NCBI GenBank assembly: GCA_902762805.1
Contig: CACWPQ010000022.1
Location: forward strand, 30,661 to 94,660
Reading direction: 5' to 3'
Length of the DNA stretch: 64,000 nucleotides
From: an uncultured Bacteroidota bacterium
Lineage (GTDB): Bacteria; Bacteroidota; Bacteroidia; Bacteroidales; P3
Position numbers and translations under genes: made by a program. How positions within the stretch are numbered: position 1 is the stretch's first letter; every line of letters starts with the position of its first letter. The notes under the pieces are model-generated. The model searched no databases, had not been told where the DNA came from, and saw only the letters and a program-made list of their open reading frames with translations. Shown here one piece after another: positions 1-7,971 of the stretch.

Positions 1-603
1 GCCATAGTGCTTCTCGCTGGGGCTGTAGGGTTTGAGCACCTTGCCCTTCAGGGGAGCGAAGAAGAGGTGCATGATGGCGGGAGTGGTTTCGGTGGCGGGC
101 GAGGCGGCGGATTTTACCTGATAGCGGCTGTCTTCGCGCTCCACCTCGAGGCGCAGCAGGCTGTCCTCTTTGGAGCGTCGGTAGGCTTTGGCCACGGCGG
201 GCAGGGTGGCGAGGGTGTCGCTCCGCAGCGAGTCGGCCTCGCGCCCCAGGTCTTCGCCCGAGAGGACGGCGCGCATGGTGCGCAGCATCCACTCCTGCTG
301 CTCGAGGCGTGCCTCGAGCGAGTCCACACGCTGGGCGTTGTCGTAGGTCAGCTGTGTGGCGCGGGCGTTGGTGTAGCCGGGGATGAGTTCGCGCAGAGGG
401 GTGAAGGCGATGAGGACGGTGGTCAGCGCGACGAGGACGATGACGGCGATGCCGAGGGCAACGAAGAGGTGGGAACCGGTGAGTTCGAACGAGAACTTCT
501 CCTTGAAGGTATTGGTATCCATCACCACAAATTTGTGTTTGTGGCGCATCACCTCTCTCATCGAGCGGCTACGCAGTCGGGTCCACCATTGCTTGAGGTT
601 CAT
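1..603 (-). CDS. M23-family metallopeptidase, N-terminal part (cut by window edge)
   Basis: The minus strand is open from the ATG at 603 to the window edge (201 codons). The opening residues MNLKQWWTRLRSRSMREVMR and the following segment VVMDTNTFKEKFSF are typical of Bacteroidota cell-wall M23 peptidases. A membrane segment covers about residues 44-67, followed by a coiled-coil stretch (about 80-115). The last visible residues (LKGKVLKPYSPSEKHYG) are where the LytM/M23 beta-sheet domain normally begins, so the zinc ligands lie outside the window. Family knowledge: these anchored endopeptidases cut peptidoglycan cross-links, or act as regulators when degenerate. The gene lies 84 bases after ppiD on the same strand with a hairpin between them. 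Which of these two roles applies cannot be judged here. Confidence 0.8.
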   Translation of the reverse strand, partial: MNLKQWWTRLRSRSMREVMRHKHKFVVMDTNTFKEKFSFELTGSHLFVALGIAVIVLVALTTVLIAFTPLRELIPGYTNARATQLTYDNAQRVDSLEARLEQQEWMLRTMRAVLSGEDLGREADSLRSDTLATLPAVAKAYRRSKEDSLLRLEVEREDSRYQVKSAASPATETTPAIMHLFFAPLKGKVLKPYSPSEKHYG

Positions 604-618
604 TGTCTCGTCGAAAGC

Positions 619-666
619 CGAAGGTGGAAAGTGGAACAACCAGTAGGGCTCCGCTTTCCACCTTCG
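619..666 (-). terminator. 13-bp perfect inverted repeat between ppiD-like gene and M23 gene
   Basis: CGAAGGTGGAAAG at 619-631 is the exact reverse complement of CTTTCCACCTTCG at 654-666, with a 22-base loop. It lies just after the ppiD stop (688). No U-tract follows, so it could be an mRNA processing or stability hairpin rather than a true terminator. Confidence 0.4.
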
Positions 667-687
667 ATGCGTTGCGGTTGGTTTATG

Positions 688-2802
688 CTAGAAGAATTTG
701 TTGCGCTGGTCGGTGATGTCTGCGCTCATGCGGAGGGCCTGGGTGAGGAAGCGTGCCTTGTTGCGGAAGCCCTGCTCGAGCTGAGCCTTGACGGCGTCGG
801 CGCTGGCATTGGCGTTGGGGGTCTTGGAGTCGACCTGCACCATGTAGACGCCGCTGGAACCCTTGACGGGGCCGACGAGGCCACCCTTGGCGACGGCCAC
901 AGCGGCCTGCACCTTGGGCTCCATGCCATAGCGGCCGAGGTAGTAGTCGGCGTAGGAGATGCTGTCGAGGGTGTCTACCTGCACGGCCAGTTTGGCGGCG
1001 ATGCTGTTGATGTCTTTGCCCACCTTGGCAGCCTCTTCGGCGCGGGCCATGAGGAGTTCGGCCTTCTTCTCGTTGCGAACCTGCTGTTCGATCATGGGTT
1101 TCACCTGGTCGAGGGTGGCATAGCCTTTCTTGAAGACGTCCTTGAGGGCGGCGACGATGAACTGGCCGTCGCACTCGTAGACCTGGTCGGCGACGGTGCC
1201 CACCTTGGTCTCCTCGCCGAAGGCCCACTGGACCACCTGGCGGGCGTTGGAGACGCCGGCGAGGTTCTCGGTCATGAGGTTGACGCGGGCGTTGCGCACC
1301 TGGAGGTTTTCCTGCTGGGCGGAGGCGGTGAAGGAGGCGATGGAGCGGTTGGCGGCGGCGAATTTGTGGGCGGCGGCGAAGACGGCGTCGTTGGTGGCCT
1401 TGGAGGGTTCGATCTCGCGGGTGATGAGGGCCACGCGGTATTTCTTGGTGGCCTGGGTCTTGTCGGTCACTTTGACGACGAGGAAGCCCACGCCCTGGGG
1501 ATGCTCAGCCACGAAGTGGCCACCGACGGGGGTGTTGATAATCTGCTCGTTGAGGAAGCCGTAGCCACCGTCGAGCTGCCACTGCATGTCGCCCTTGGTC
1601 TCGTTCTTCTGGGGGTCGTCGCTGAACTGTTCGAGGGCGGCCTCGAAGGTCATCTTGTTGCCGTTGAGGAGGGCGAGCACGCTGTCGGCCAGCACTTTGG
1701 CCTGGTCGTTGGAGCGGGTGGTGATGCCGGTGCCGGCATTTTGGTTGAGGACGTAGATGACGCTGGCGCGGATGGAGTCGGGGCGGACGGCGGTGCGGAG
1801 CACTTTGGCCATCATCCACTCGTTGCCGACGATGGCGGGCTCAAACTTGGCGCCGGCTTCGGAGGCGGCGATTTGGTCGCTCAGGGGGGAGGGGAAGGAG
1901 GAGGCTTTGACGTAGGAGGAGTCGTAGCTGCGGTGGCTCTCGCCGTTGACGAAGAAGGGGATTTCGGCGTCGGCGATGGTGTCGAACTCGGCCCAAACCT
2001 TGCGCACGTCGGCTTCGATGGCGGCGAGGTCGGCGGGGGTGGGGTTGACGGGGAAGGAGATGAACTCGAGGTCGCGCATTTCTTCCATGACGCGGAATTC
2101 GGCGCGGTGCTCGTCGTAGTAGGCCTTGTAGTCGGCGTCGGAGAGGGTGACCTCGTCGTCGGCCACGTTGTGGAACGGCAGGGCGGCGACGCGCACGTTG
2201 GCGAGTTGGCTACCGAGCTCGTTCACTTTGGCGGCGATGGCCTTGGGCATGTAGAAGCCGGAGGTGATCATGCCGGAGTATTTCTGCTGCTGGCGGTCTT
2301 TTTTGACGGTTTTTTCGAGTTCGACCCACTGCAGGCGGGCGGCGGTGTCGAGCTGGTCGAAGTTTTCGATGATGCGGTTGACGTAGGCGTAGTCGTACTG
2401 GCCGGTCTGCGGATTGGTGAAGTTCTGGCGCATGTAGGGGTGGATGAACTGGCCGGTGTACATGTCGCTGACCTCGGCCGGGGTGACCTGGAGGCCGAGC
2501 TTGGAGGTCTGCTCCTCGAGGAGGGTTTCGTCGACGAACTGCTGCCAGACGGCGTCGCGGATTTGGTTCTGCACGTCGGCCGGCACCTGGCTGGTCTGCT
2601 GCTGCATTTTGTAGTTGTTTTCCATCTGCATCACCAGGTCGTCGAAGCGCTGGCGCGTCATGACGGAGTTACCCACCTTGCCCATGTCGGGGATGGACTG
2701 GTTGTTTTTGGTCAGGTCGCCGAGGATGAAGGCGATGATGGCAATACCCACGATAGCCACGGCTATCCACGAATGCTTTCTGATACTTCCAATGATTCCC
2801 AT
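688..2802 (-). CDS. ppiD: PpiD/SurA-type periplasmic peptidyl-prolyl isomerase chaperone
   Basis: This 704-residue protein starts MGIIGSIRKHSW and has one N-terminal membrane anchor (about 11-31), a layout diagnostic of PpiD. A SurA-N-like helical chaperone domain follows (about 35-200). A parvulin-like PPIC region lies around 340-450 (ends in KVTDKTQATKKYRVALI), and further helical sequence runs to the C terminus. Family knowledge: PpiD is an inner-membrane-anchored chaperone that assists folding of outer-membrane and secreted proteins at the translocon exit. Length is normal for Bacteroidota homologues (about 700). It is transcribed leftwards from a -7 promoter at 2861-2868 towards the M23 gene, suggesting an envelope-biogenesis unit. 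Whether the parvulin domain is catalytically active is not clear from sequence. Confidence 0.88.
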   Translation of the reverse strand: MGIIGSIRKHSWIAVAIVGIAIIAFILGDLTKNNQSIPDMGKVGNSVMTRQRFDDLVMQMENNYKMQQQTSQVPADVQNQIRDAVWQQFVDETLLEEQTSKLGLQVTPAEVSDMYTGQFIHPYMRQNFTNPQTGQYDYAYVNRIIENFDQLDTAARLQWVELEKTVKKDRQQQKYSGMITSGFYMPKAIAAKVNELGSQLANVRVAALPFHNVADDEVTLSDADYKAYYDEHRAEFRVMEEMRDLEFISFPVNPTPADLAAIEADVRKVWAEFDTIADAEIPFFVNGESHRSYDSSYVKASSFPSPLSDQIAASEAGAKFEPAIVGNEWMMAKVLRTAVRPDSIRASVIYVLNQNAGTGITTRSNDQAKVLADSVLALLNGNKMTFEAALEQFSDDPQKNETKGDMQWQLDGGYGFLNEQIINTPVGGHFVAEHPQGVGFLVVKVTDKTQATKKYRVALITREIEPSKATNDAVFAAAHKFAAANRSIASFTASAQQENLQVRNARVNLMTENLAGVSNARQVVQWAFGEETKVGTVADQVYECDGQFIVAALKDVFKKGYATLDQVKPMIEQQVRNEKKAELLMARAEEAAKVGKDINSIAAKLAVQVDTLDSISYADYYLGRYGMEPKVQAAVAVAKGGLVGPVKGSSGVYMVQVDSKTPNANASADAVKAQLEQGFRNKARFLTQALRMSADITDQRNKFF

Positions 2803-2860
2803 TGTTTGTTAGCGGTTTTTGTTATTATTATTTATATTTATTTTCGCGTATAAAAACGTG

Positions 2861-2868
2861 CAAAGGTA
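2861..2868 (-). promoter_or_regulatory. Bacteroidota -7 promoter element for ppiD
   Basis: On the minus strand this reads TACCTTTG followed by CAC, matching TAnnTTTG, about 60 bases before the ppiD start codon. Confidence 0.65.
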
Positions 2869-3271
2869 CGAATAAATTCGGTCGTGGAGAAATTTTTTTT
2901 ATCCCGACGCGGAATTTATTTTTATAACATTCTGTTATTCATTGTGTTTTATTATGCTTATTTAACCTTATACATCGGGTTGCCGGTGGCGAAAAGTGGG
3001 GCGAAGAGCGGGTGTGTGGAGTGAAAATGCTGCCATTTGTGGCAGTAGCGTACATGTTTTGGTATAAGATGTTGTATATTAACCACATATATTCAACGTA
3101 GGGACGCTGTCAAAAACCCGTCGAAAAAACGGTTTTTCCCCGGAAAAAGGGCGATTTTGGGTAGTTTTCAATATGGTGAAAATCAGCCTATTGGAGGCAC
3201 CCTCTTCTTCCCCTCTTCTTCCTTGCCAGGGCACTGGTAAGGCGGGTTAAAAACAGTTGCTCATATTGGGG
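2869..3271. other. Intergenic region between ppiD promoter and cdd 3' end
   Basis: About 400 bases, AT-rich, without a convincing ORF. A short polypyrimidine direct repeat (CCTCTTCTTCC twice) lies near 3200-3225. No RNA gene was recognised. Part of it must serve as upstream promoter region for ppiD and as the end of the cdd transcript. Confidence 0.5.
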
Positions 3272-3742
3272 TCAAAAATCGAAGGCGAAGGGCATGAGGC
3301 TGGCCACGGAGGGGAGCACGCGGACGCGCCCACCGGCGAGGTGGCAGAGGATGCGCATCGGGTGCCCCTGCTGCTGTTCGTATTCGAGCAGCACTTGGCG
3401 GCAGGCGCCGCAGGGCGAGGCCTCGCAGAGTTGTCCCGCAGCGTTGCGTCCGACGATGGCGAGTGCTTCATAATCACGCATTTCTGGCCGCCCGGCCGAG
3501 GCGGCGAAGATGGCTGTGCGCTCGGCGCAGAGGCCGGAGGGGTAGGCGGCGTTCTCCTGGTTGGCACCGCGCACAACACTGCCGTCTTTCAGTCGCAGGG
3601 CCGCACCCACGTGGAAGTGCGAATAGGGCGCATAGGCACCGTCGGTGGCTTCGATGGCGGCCTGCATCAATTGGCGGTCGGCAGCGGAAAGCTGCTCGAT
3701 GGCGTCATATTCTTGATAGTCAATGTGTAGCGATTTGTCCAT
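3272..3742 (-). CDS. cdd: Cytidine deaminase
   Basis: This 156-residue protein starts MDKSLHIDYQEY. It carries the cytidine deaminase signature: substrate-binding FHVGAAL around residue 43, the CAER zinc/proton-shuttle motif (Cys and catalytic Glu), and PCGACRQ with the other two zinc cysteines. Known reaction: hydrolytic deamination of (deoxy)cytidine to (deoxy)uridine in pyrimidine salvage. The length fits tetrameric homodomain enzymes. The start was placed at 3742 because a TATCTTTG promoter sits only 18 bases upstream; a longer in-frame extension to 4222 would run over the promoter and the divergent dus gene, so it is rejected. Confidence 0.93.
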   Translation of the reverse strand: MDKSLHIDYQEYDAIEQLSAADRQLMQAAIEATDGAYAPYSHFHVGAALRLKDGSVVRGANQENAAYPSGLCAERTAIFAASAGRPEMRDYEALAIVGRNAAGQLCEASPCGACRQVLLEYEQQQGHPMRILCHLAGGRVRVLPSVASLMPFAFDF

Positions 3743-3760
3743 GGGATGCTGTTTTGGCTG

Positions 3761-3768
3761 CAAAGATA
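3761..3768 (-). promoter_or_regulatory. -7 promoter element for cdd
   Basis: Minus-strand TATCTTTG followed by CAG. With transcription starting about 7 bases downstream, the cdd leader would be only about a dozen nucleotides. Confidence 0.7.
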
Positions 3769-3789
3769 CACATATTTCCGAAAAAGTAG

Positions 3790-3797
3790 TATCTTTG
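3790..3797 (+). promoter_or_regulatory. -7 promoter element for the dus gene
   Basis: TATCTTTG followed by CAT, ten bases before the dus ATG. Back-to-back with the cdd promoter, giving a compact divergent promoter pair and an almost leaderless dus mRNA. Confidence 0.7.
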
Positions 3798-3806
3798 CAT
3801 TTGGAT

Positions 3807-4778
3807 ATGGAATTGAAACTGCCCGTAAAAGACTGTGTGATAGGTCTCTCGCCGATGGACGATGTGACCGATATGCCTTTCCGCCAGCTCTGCAAGGAGA
3901 TGGGCGCCGACTGGCTGGTGACCGAGTTCATCGCCTCCGAGGCCCTGAACCGCGATGCCGAGAAGAGCCTGCGCAAGATGCGCTTCACGGACGGACAGCG
4001 TCCCATCGGCATACAGATTTTCGGCGCCAACGAGGAGGAGCTGCTGCGCTGCCTCGAGGTGGTGGAGCGTGCCGAGCCCGACTTTGTGGACATCAACTGG
4101 GGATGCCCCGTGCGCAAGGTGGCGGGCCGCGGTGCCGGCAGCGGCATCCTGCAGGATATTCCCAAGATGCTGAAAATCACCGCCTCCATGGTGCGTCGCG
4201 CCACGCTCCCCGTCACCGTCAAGACCCGCTTGGCCTACAGCGCGGAGACCATGCCGGTCGTCGACTTCGCCGAGGCGCTCCAGGACACCGGCATTGCCGC
4301 CCTGGCCATCCACGGCCGCACCAAGAGCCAGATGTATGGCGGCACGGCCGACTGGACGATGATAGGCGCCGTCAAGGCCAACCCCCGCATCCATATCCCC
4401 ATTTTCGGCAACGGCGACATTGCCGGCGGGCAGCAGGCCGTGGAGCACCATCGGCGCTACGGCGTCGACGGCATCCTCATCGGGCGCGCCGCCGTGGGCA
4501 ATCCCTGGATTTTCGAGCAGTGCCAAAGGGCTTTCGCCGGGCTGCCCGAAAGGGAAGTCACTGTAGAAGAGCGCGTTGAGGTGTGCCGCCGCCACCTGCT
4601 GGCCGCCGTCGAGTTCTATGGCGAGCGCACGGCGGTCTTCAGCCTCCGTCGCCATTACGGCAACTATTTCAAGGGATTGTACAATTTCAAGCCCCACCGC
4701 CTCGCCCTCGGCGCCGCCACCACCGTGGAGGCCACGCTCGCCATCCTCGACAAGATAGAGGAAAATTACCGCGATTGA
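3807..4778 (+). CDS. dus: tRNA-dihydrouridine synthase (Dus family)
   Basis: This 323-residue TIM-barrel flavoenzyme has GLSPMDDVTDMPFRQ at the N terminus, the catalytic-cysteine motif NWGCPVRKV, the FMN/phosphate region AIHGRTKSQMYGG, and GNGDI plus GILIGRAAVGNPWIF at the end of the barrel. Known role: NADPH/FMN-dependent reduction of uridines in the D-loop of tRNA. A small helical tRNA-binding domain follows (about 245-323). The ATG at 3807 is chosen because the promoter lies just upstream; the in-frame ATG at 3723 is before it. Assignment to a DusA, B or C subclass is not attempted, although the motif set is closest to DusB-like proteins. Confidence 0.92.
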   Translation: MELKLPVKDCVIGLSPMDDVTDMPFRQLCKEMGADWLVTEFIASEALNRDAEKSLRKMRFTDGQRPIGIQIFGANEEELLRCLEVVERAEPDFVDINWGCPVRKVAGRGAGSGILQDIPKMLKITASMVRRATLPVTVKTRLAYSAETMPVVDFAEALQDTGIAALAIHGRTKSQMYGGTADWTMIGAVKANPRIHIPIFGNGDIAGGQQAVEHHRRYGVDGILIGRAAVGNPWIFEQCQRAFAGLPEREVTVEERVEVCRRHLLAAVEFYGERTAVFSLRRHYGNYFKGLYNFKPHRLALGAATTVEATLAILDKIEENYRD

Positions 4779-4934
4779 GGCCATCTTCCCACGATTTTCA
4801 CACAACCGCAGCGTATTGGAAACGTTAAAAAAGTGTTAATGTCTTATGGACGAACCCCGATTTCGGCGCAAAGGTTACCATGAAGTAACTGACTTCCTCC
4901 TGGGTGCCTTCTTGCCGGAACGGAGGAATGGGTG

Positions 4935-4942
4935 TACTTTTG
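4935..4942 (+). promoter_or_regulatory. -7 promoter element for cupin gene
   Basis: TACTTTTG followed by CAG, 34 bases before the cupin ATG at 4977. This argues against the upstream in-frame ATG at 4932, which lies before the element. Confidence 0.65.
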
Positions 4943-4976
4943 CAGCCGAAAATCAAACAACAAAAACATTACAACA

Positions 4977-5429
4977 ATGAGAACAATCGAAACAATCAAG
5001 AGTGGCCGCAACTACAAGGCCGTCAGCGTCGGAAACATCAACCAGATCATCGAGCACGAGCTGCCGATGGGTCCCAACGTCATCCAGGGCAAGGTCTTCG
5101 TGGGCCAGGCCGTGGGCGCCATGGGCAGCGAGCTGTCGTTCCAGACCCTCGTCCCCGGTCAGGACAGCGGGTTCCTGCACACCCACAAGACCCACGAGGA
5201 GCTCTACATCATCCTGCGTGGCGAAGGTACCTACCAGGTGGACGGCGAGCAGTTCCCCGTCGGCGAGGGCACCATCGTCCGCGTGAGCCCCGACGGCCGC
5301 CGCGCCCTGAAGAACACCGGCAGCGAGAACCTGATGATGCTCTGCATCCAGTACCGCGCCGACAACTTCACCGAGGCCGACAGCCCGATGACCGACGGCA
5401 ATATCCTTGCCGATCCACTGGTGTGGTGA
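4977..5429 (+). CDS. Single-domain cupin protein
   Basis: 150 residues, start MRTIETIKSGRNYK. The first cupin motif is clear: GFLHTHKTHEELYI then GEG, with the H-x-H-x(3)-E metal-ligand pattern. In the second motif (FPVGEG...SPDGRRALKNTG) the usual histidine position appears to be Arg, so metal binding may be partial. Function is not predictable from fold: the group includes isomerases, dioxygenases and small-molecule sensors. The gene has its own promoter and lies 41 bases before the HxlR regulator gene, which also has its own promoter. A link to the ADP-ribosylation operon downstream is only positional. Confidence 0.8.
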   Translation: MRTIETIKSGRNYKAVSVGNINQIIEHELPMGPNVIQGKVFVGQAVGAMGSELSFQTLVPGQDSGFLHTHKTHEELYIILRGEGTYQVDGEQFPVGEGTIVRVSPDGRRALKNTGSENLMMLCIQYRADNFTEADSPMTDGNILADPLVW

Positions 5430-5437
5430 TTTTTTCG

Positions 5438-5445
5438 TATCTTTG
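5438..5445 (+). promoter_or_regulatory. -7 promoter element for hxlR-macro-sirTM-oxidase operon
   Basis: TATCTTTG followed by CAC, 25 bases before the HxlR start codon. It is the only -7 element found before the four overlapping genes up to 7883. Confidence 0.7.
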
Positions 5446-5470
5446 CACCGTCATTTTAAAGAAAAAAAGG

Positions 5471-5845
5471 ATGAGCAAAGATTTCATACAAGACCCCGTC
5501 TTCCCGGAGTGTCCCATCCGCAACGTGCTGGTGCGCTTCAGCAGCAAATGGGCGCTGGCGGTAATCTACACCCTCAGCGGCAGGGACACTCCTATGCGTT
5601 TCCGCGACCTGGCGGAGAAGAACCCCGACTGCTCGCAGAAAGTGCTCACGAGCACCCTGCGCGGCTTGGAGGCCGACGGCCTCGTCAGCCGCAAGGTCTA
5701 TCCCGAGGTGCCGCCGCGCGTGGAGTATGCGCTCACCGACCGCGGCCGCAGCTTCATGCCCGTCATGCAGCAACTCATGGACTGGGCCTACAACAACCTC
5801 CACGACATCGTAACCGACCGCGAAAGATACTATGGACAGAATTGA
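5471..5845 (+). CDS. HxlR-family winged-helix transcriptional regulator
   Basis: 124 residues. PECPIRNVLVRFSSKWAL is the typical HxlR opening, with the N-terminal Cys at position 14 that serves as a redox or electrophile sensor in several characterised members (HypR, QorR). The winged helix follows (MRFRDLAEKNPDCSQKVLTSTLRGLEADGLVSRKVY, then PPRVEYALTDRG). It probably binds the promoter at 5438 and controls its own operon. The gene overlaps the macrodomain gene by 14 bases, so it is translationally linked to the ADP-ribosylation pair. A redox-responsive role fits what is known of SirTM operons but is inferred. Confidence 0.9.
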   Translation: MSKDFIQDPVFPECPIRNVLVRFSSKWALAVIYTLSGRDTPMRFRDLAEKNPDCSQKVLTSTLRGLEADGLVSRKVYPEVPPRVEYALTDRGRSFMPVMQQLMDWAYNNLHDIVTDRERYYGQN

Positions 5846-6623
5846 AAACATCGACTACTGCATCCGCTACCTGCTGGAGCAGGACCATGCCCAGGCGGAG
5901 ATACCGCGCAAACTGCAGCGCAAGCAGGAGTTGCTGCGCGTCTTGATGAACATCTGGCGTCCGCAGCCGTTGGACATCGCGTTCCTCCAGGCTCAGGATG
6001 CGGAGCTGCAGGCACAACGGGAGGACAAAGGGGTCGTGTCGCTGAAGCACATCGCCGAACCCGGCCATTCGCCCCTTGCCGCCCCTGCCATCCCCCTCCT
6101 CTGGCAGGGCGATATCACACGGCTGAAGGTCGACGCCATCGTCAATGCCGCCAACAGTCGCGGTCTCGGTTGCTGGCATCCGATGCATGCCTGCATCGAC
6201 AACGCCATCCATTCGGCTGCGGGACTGCAGTTGCGCCAGGAGTGCAACCGCATCCTGCAGGGCGAGACCATCGCCACGGGCGGCGCCATCATCACCCCGG
6301 GCTACAACCTGCCCGCCAAGTATGTGATACACACCGTGGGCCCCATCATCGGCGCCGACCAGCCGACTACCGGCGAGGAGGGGCTGCTGGCAGGGTGCTA
6401 CCGCAGCAGCCTCTACCTGGCCAAAGAGCACGGTTGCCGCAGCATAGCCTTCTGCTGCATCGCCACGGGCGAGTTCCACTTCCCCAACCGCCGTGCCGCC
6501 GAGGTGGCCGTGCGCACCGTCCGCGAGTTCCACGAATCGTCGCGCTACCCCATCAAGGTGGTCTTCAACGTCTTCAAGGACATCGACTATGATATCTACC
6601 GGGAACTTCTCGCAGCGCGTTGA
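5832..6623 (+). CDS. Zinc-dependent macrodomain protein-ADP-ribose hydrolase (SirTM-linked type)
   Basis: 263 residues: a helical N-terminal part (1-85), then a macrodomain. GDITRLKVDAIVNAANS (93-109) is the ADP-ribose pocket. The following LGCWHPMHAC segment has Cys114, His119 and Cys121 at the places of the zinc ligands of the Staphylococcus/Streptococcus SirTM-linked macrodomains. HTVGPI and AFCCIATGEFHFPN complete the subfamily signature. Known role of this subfamily: it removes mono-ADP-ribose from the target modified by the partner sirtuin. It overlaps the sirtuin gene by 35 bases, so the pair is firmly coupled. The real protein substrate in this organism is unknown. Confidence 0.92.
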   Translation: MDRIENIDYCIRYLLEQDHAQAEIPRKLQRKQELLRVLMNIWRPQPLDIAFLQAQDAELQAQREDKGVVSLKHIAEPGHSPLAAPAIPLLWQGDITRLKVDAIVNAANSRGLGCWHPMHACIDNAIHSAAGLQLRQECNRILQGETIATGGAIITPGYNLPAKYVIHTVGPIIGADQPTTGEEGLLAGCYRSSLYLAKEHGCRSIAFCCIATGEFHFPNRRAAEVAVRTVREFHESSRYPIKVVFNVFKDIDYDIYRELLAAR

Positions 6624-7437
6624 CGCCCTGCGCAAACTGATTGCAGAAACCGACGCCATCATCATCGGTGCCGGCAGCGGTCTGAGCACTGCGGCAGGGC
6701 TGGACTATGCCGGCGAGGAATTCCGCCGAGAGTTCGCGCCCTGGATTGAACGCTATGGTTTCACCGACCTCTACACCTCCGCCTTCTACCCTTTCGCATC
6801 CGAAGAGGAGCGCTGGGCCTACTGGGCGCGCCACATCTGGTTCTCGCGGTTCCGCACCGGCGGCACGGAACTATATCACAGACTGCTGCCACTTGTCGAA
6901 GGGAAAGAATGGTTCGTGGTCACCACCAACACCGACGGCCAGTTCGAGCAGAGCGGCTTTGCGCGCGACCGCATCTTCGCCACGCAGGGCGACTACGCCT
7001 ACCTGCAGAGCCGCAGCGGCGAGGACAAGGAGCTTGTCTACTGCAAGGACTGGGTCTTCCGGGCGATGGCCGCCACCGAGGACTGCCGCATACCCACCAG
7101 CCTCGTGCCGCGCCATCCGCGTACCGGCGAACTGTTGGCACCCAACCTGCGCTGCGACGACACCTTCGTCGAGGACGACCGCTGGCACCGCCAGGCCGAG
7201 CGCTACCATGACTTCGTGCGCCGGCACTGCCAAGGACGTCTGCTCCTGCTGGAGTTCGGCATCGGATTCAACACCCCCGCCATCATCCGCTTCCCCTTCG
7301 AGCACATGGCCCTCAACTTCCCGCAGACGGCCCTCGTGCGCTTCAACCGCGACTACCCCGACGCCTCGCTCGAAGGCATCGAGGGGCACTTCATGGCCTT
7401 CACCGAAGATATATCCGCAATACTCAACAAACTATGA
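6589..7437 (+). CDS. SirTM (class M) sirtuin, predicted protein ADP-ribosyltransferase
   Basis: 282 residues from ATG 6589. NAD-binding GAGSGLSTAAGLDY (27-40) and TTNTDGQFEQSGF (112-124) mark a Sir2 Rossmann fold. The position of the deacetylase catalytic His (HG motif) is Gln133 in TQGDY, the hallmark of SirTM enzymes, which ADP-ribosylate rather than deacylate. NLRCDDTFVEDDRWH and LEFGIGFNTPAIIRFPF are also SirTM-specific. The usual zinc cysteine pairs are missing: the CPxCG-type segment reads SLVPRHPRTG. In Firmicutes these enzymes modify lipoylated GcvH-L; no gcvH-L or lplA gene is present in this window. Overlaps by ATGA with the next gene. Confidence 0.88.
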   Translation: MISTGNFSQRVDALRKLIAETDAIIIGAGSGLSTAAGLDYAGEEFRREFAPWIERYGFTDLYTSAFYPFASEEERWAYWARHIWFSRFRTGGTELYHRLLPLVEGKEWFVVTTNTDGQFEQSGFARDRIFATQGDYAYLQSRSGEDKELVYCKDWVFRAMAATEDCRIPTSLVPRHPRTGELLAPNLRCDDTFVEDDRWHRQAERYHDFVRRHCQGRLLLLEFGIGFNTPAIIRFPFEHMALNFPQTALVRFNRDYPDASLEGIEGHFMAFTEDISAILNKL

Positions 7438-7883
7438 TAGAACAAGCATTCCAATTCCTGCGCCAACACAACGAGGGCGTGCTGGCCACCGTCAGCGGCG
7501 ACCGCCCCCAGACGCGTGCCTTCCAGGCCATGAAGGTCGAGGGCACGACGCTCTACTTCGCCACCTCGGCCAAGAAAGCAGTCTACAGCCAGCTGCAGAC
7601 GAACCCCAACGCGGAGTTTATCGTGCTGGCCGACAAGGTGAGCGTGCGCTGCGGCGGCACGGTGGCATTCGACGTTGACGTCGACACACAACGCTGGATC
7701 TACGACCACAACGAGGTCCTGCGTCGCCTCTACGACGACTACCGACAGATGATTTACTTCCGTTTGTCCGTCGAACAGCTGGAATACTACGACCTGCGCC
7801 CCACGCCGCCCATCGTGCTGCATGCCAACCTCAACGACGGCACCGTGCGCGAAGGCTTCAAAGGCAGCAGATACAGTAAATAA
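7434..7883 (+). CDS. Pyridoxamine 5'-phosphate oxidase-like flavin-binding protein
   Basis: 149 residues of the split-barrel FMN-binding fold: an N-terminal helix, then GVLATVSGDRPQTRAFQAMKV, LYFATSAKKAVYSQLQTNPNAEFI and a C-terminal beta strand pair. This is the small PNPOx-like group (often FMN- or F420-dependent), not the biosynthetic PdxH. The start overlaps the sirtuin stop (ATGA), so the product is expected in equal supply. SirTM operons elsewhere often include an oxidoreductase, and this protein may fill that place. Substrate unknown. Confidence 0.82.
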   Translation: MIEQAFQFLRQHNEGVLATVSGDRPQTRAFQAMKVEGTTLYFATSAKKAVYSQLQTNPNAEFIVLADKVSVRCGGTVAFDVDVDTQRWIYDHNEVLRRLYDDYRQMIYFRLSVEQLEYYDLRPTPPIVLHANLNDGTVREGFKGSRYSK

Positions 7884-7934
7884 ACAAATTAGTATTCCCG
7901 CCACACGCGGAATAATCTACAAGATTTACAAGAT

Positions 7935-7956
7935 CTCGCAATGCACGCAGTGCGAG
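7935..7956. terminator. Small hairpin between convergent genes
   Basis: CTCGCA (7935-7940) pairs with TGCGAG (7951-7956). It lies between the oxidase gene (plus) and the exonuclease gene (minus). No U-run follows, so this is a weak candidate. Confidence 0.25.
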
Positions 7957-7971
7957 CAGGCGAATAAATAT

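Noticed and set aside
7..2853. 948-codon plus-strand ORF opposite ppiD
   Set aside because: Low-complexity Gly/Val/His/Asp-rich translation, no family match, fully antisense to the clear PpiD frame. GC-rich codon bias on the coding strand removes stops from this frame.
3790..3799. CTnDOT-type attachment core (GTAnnTTTGC)
   Set aside because: The match recurs in front of many genes in this window because it equals the Bacteroidota -7 promoter; no integrase or element lies beside it.
3272..4222. N-terminally extended cytidine deaminase of 316 residues
   Set aside because: The extension is antisense to dus and crosses both promoters; the family start is at 3742.
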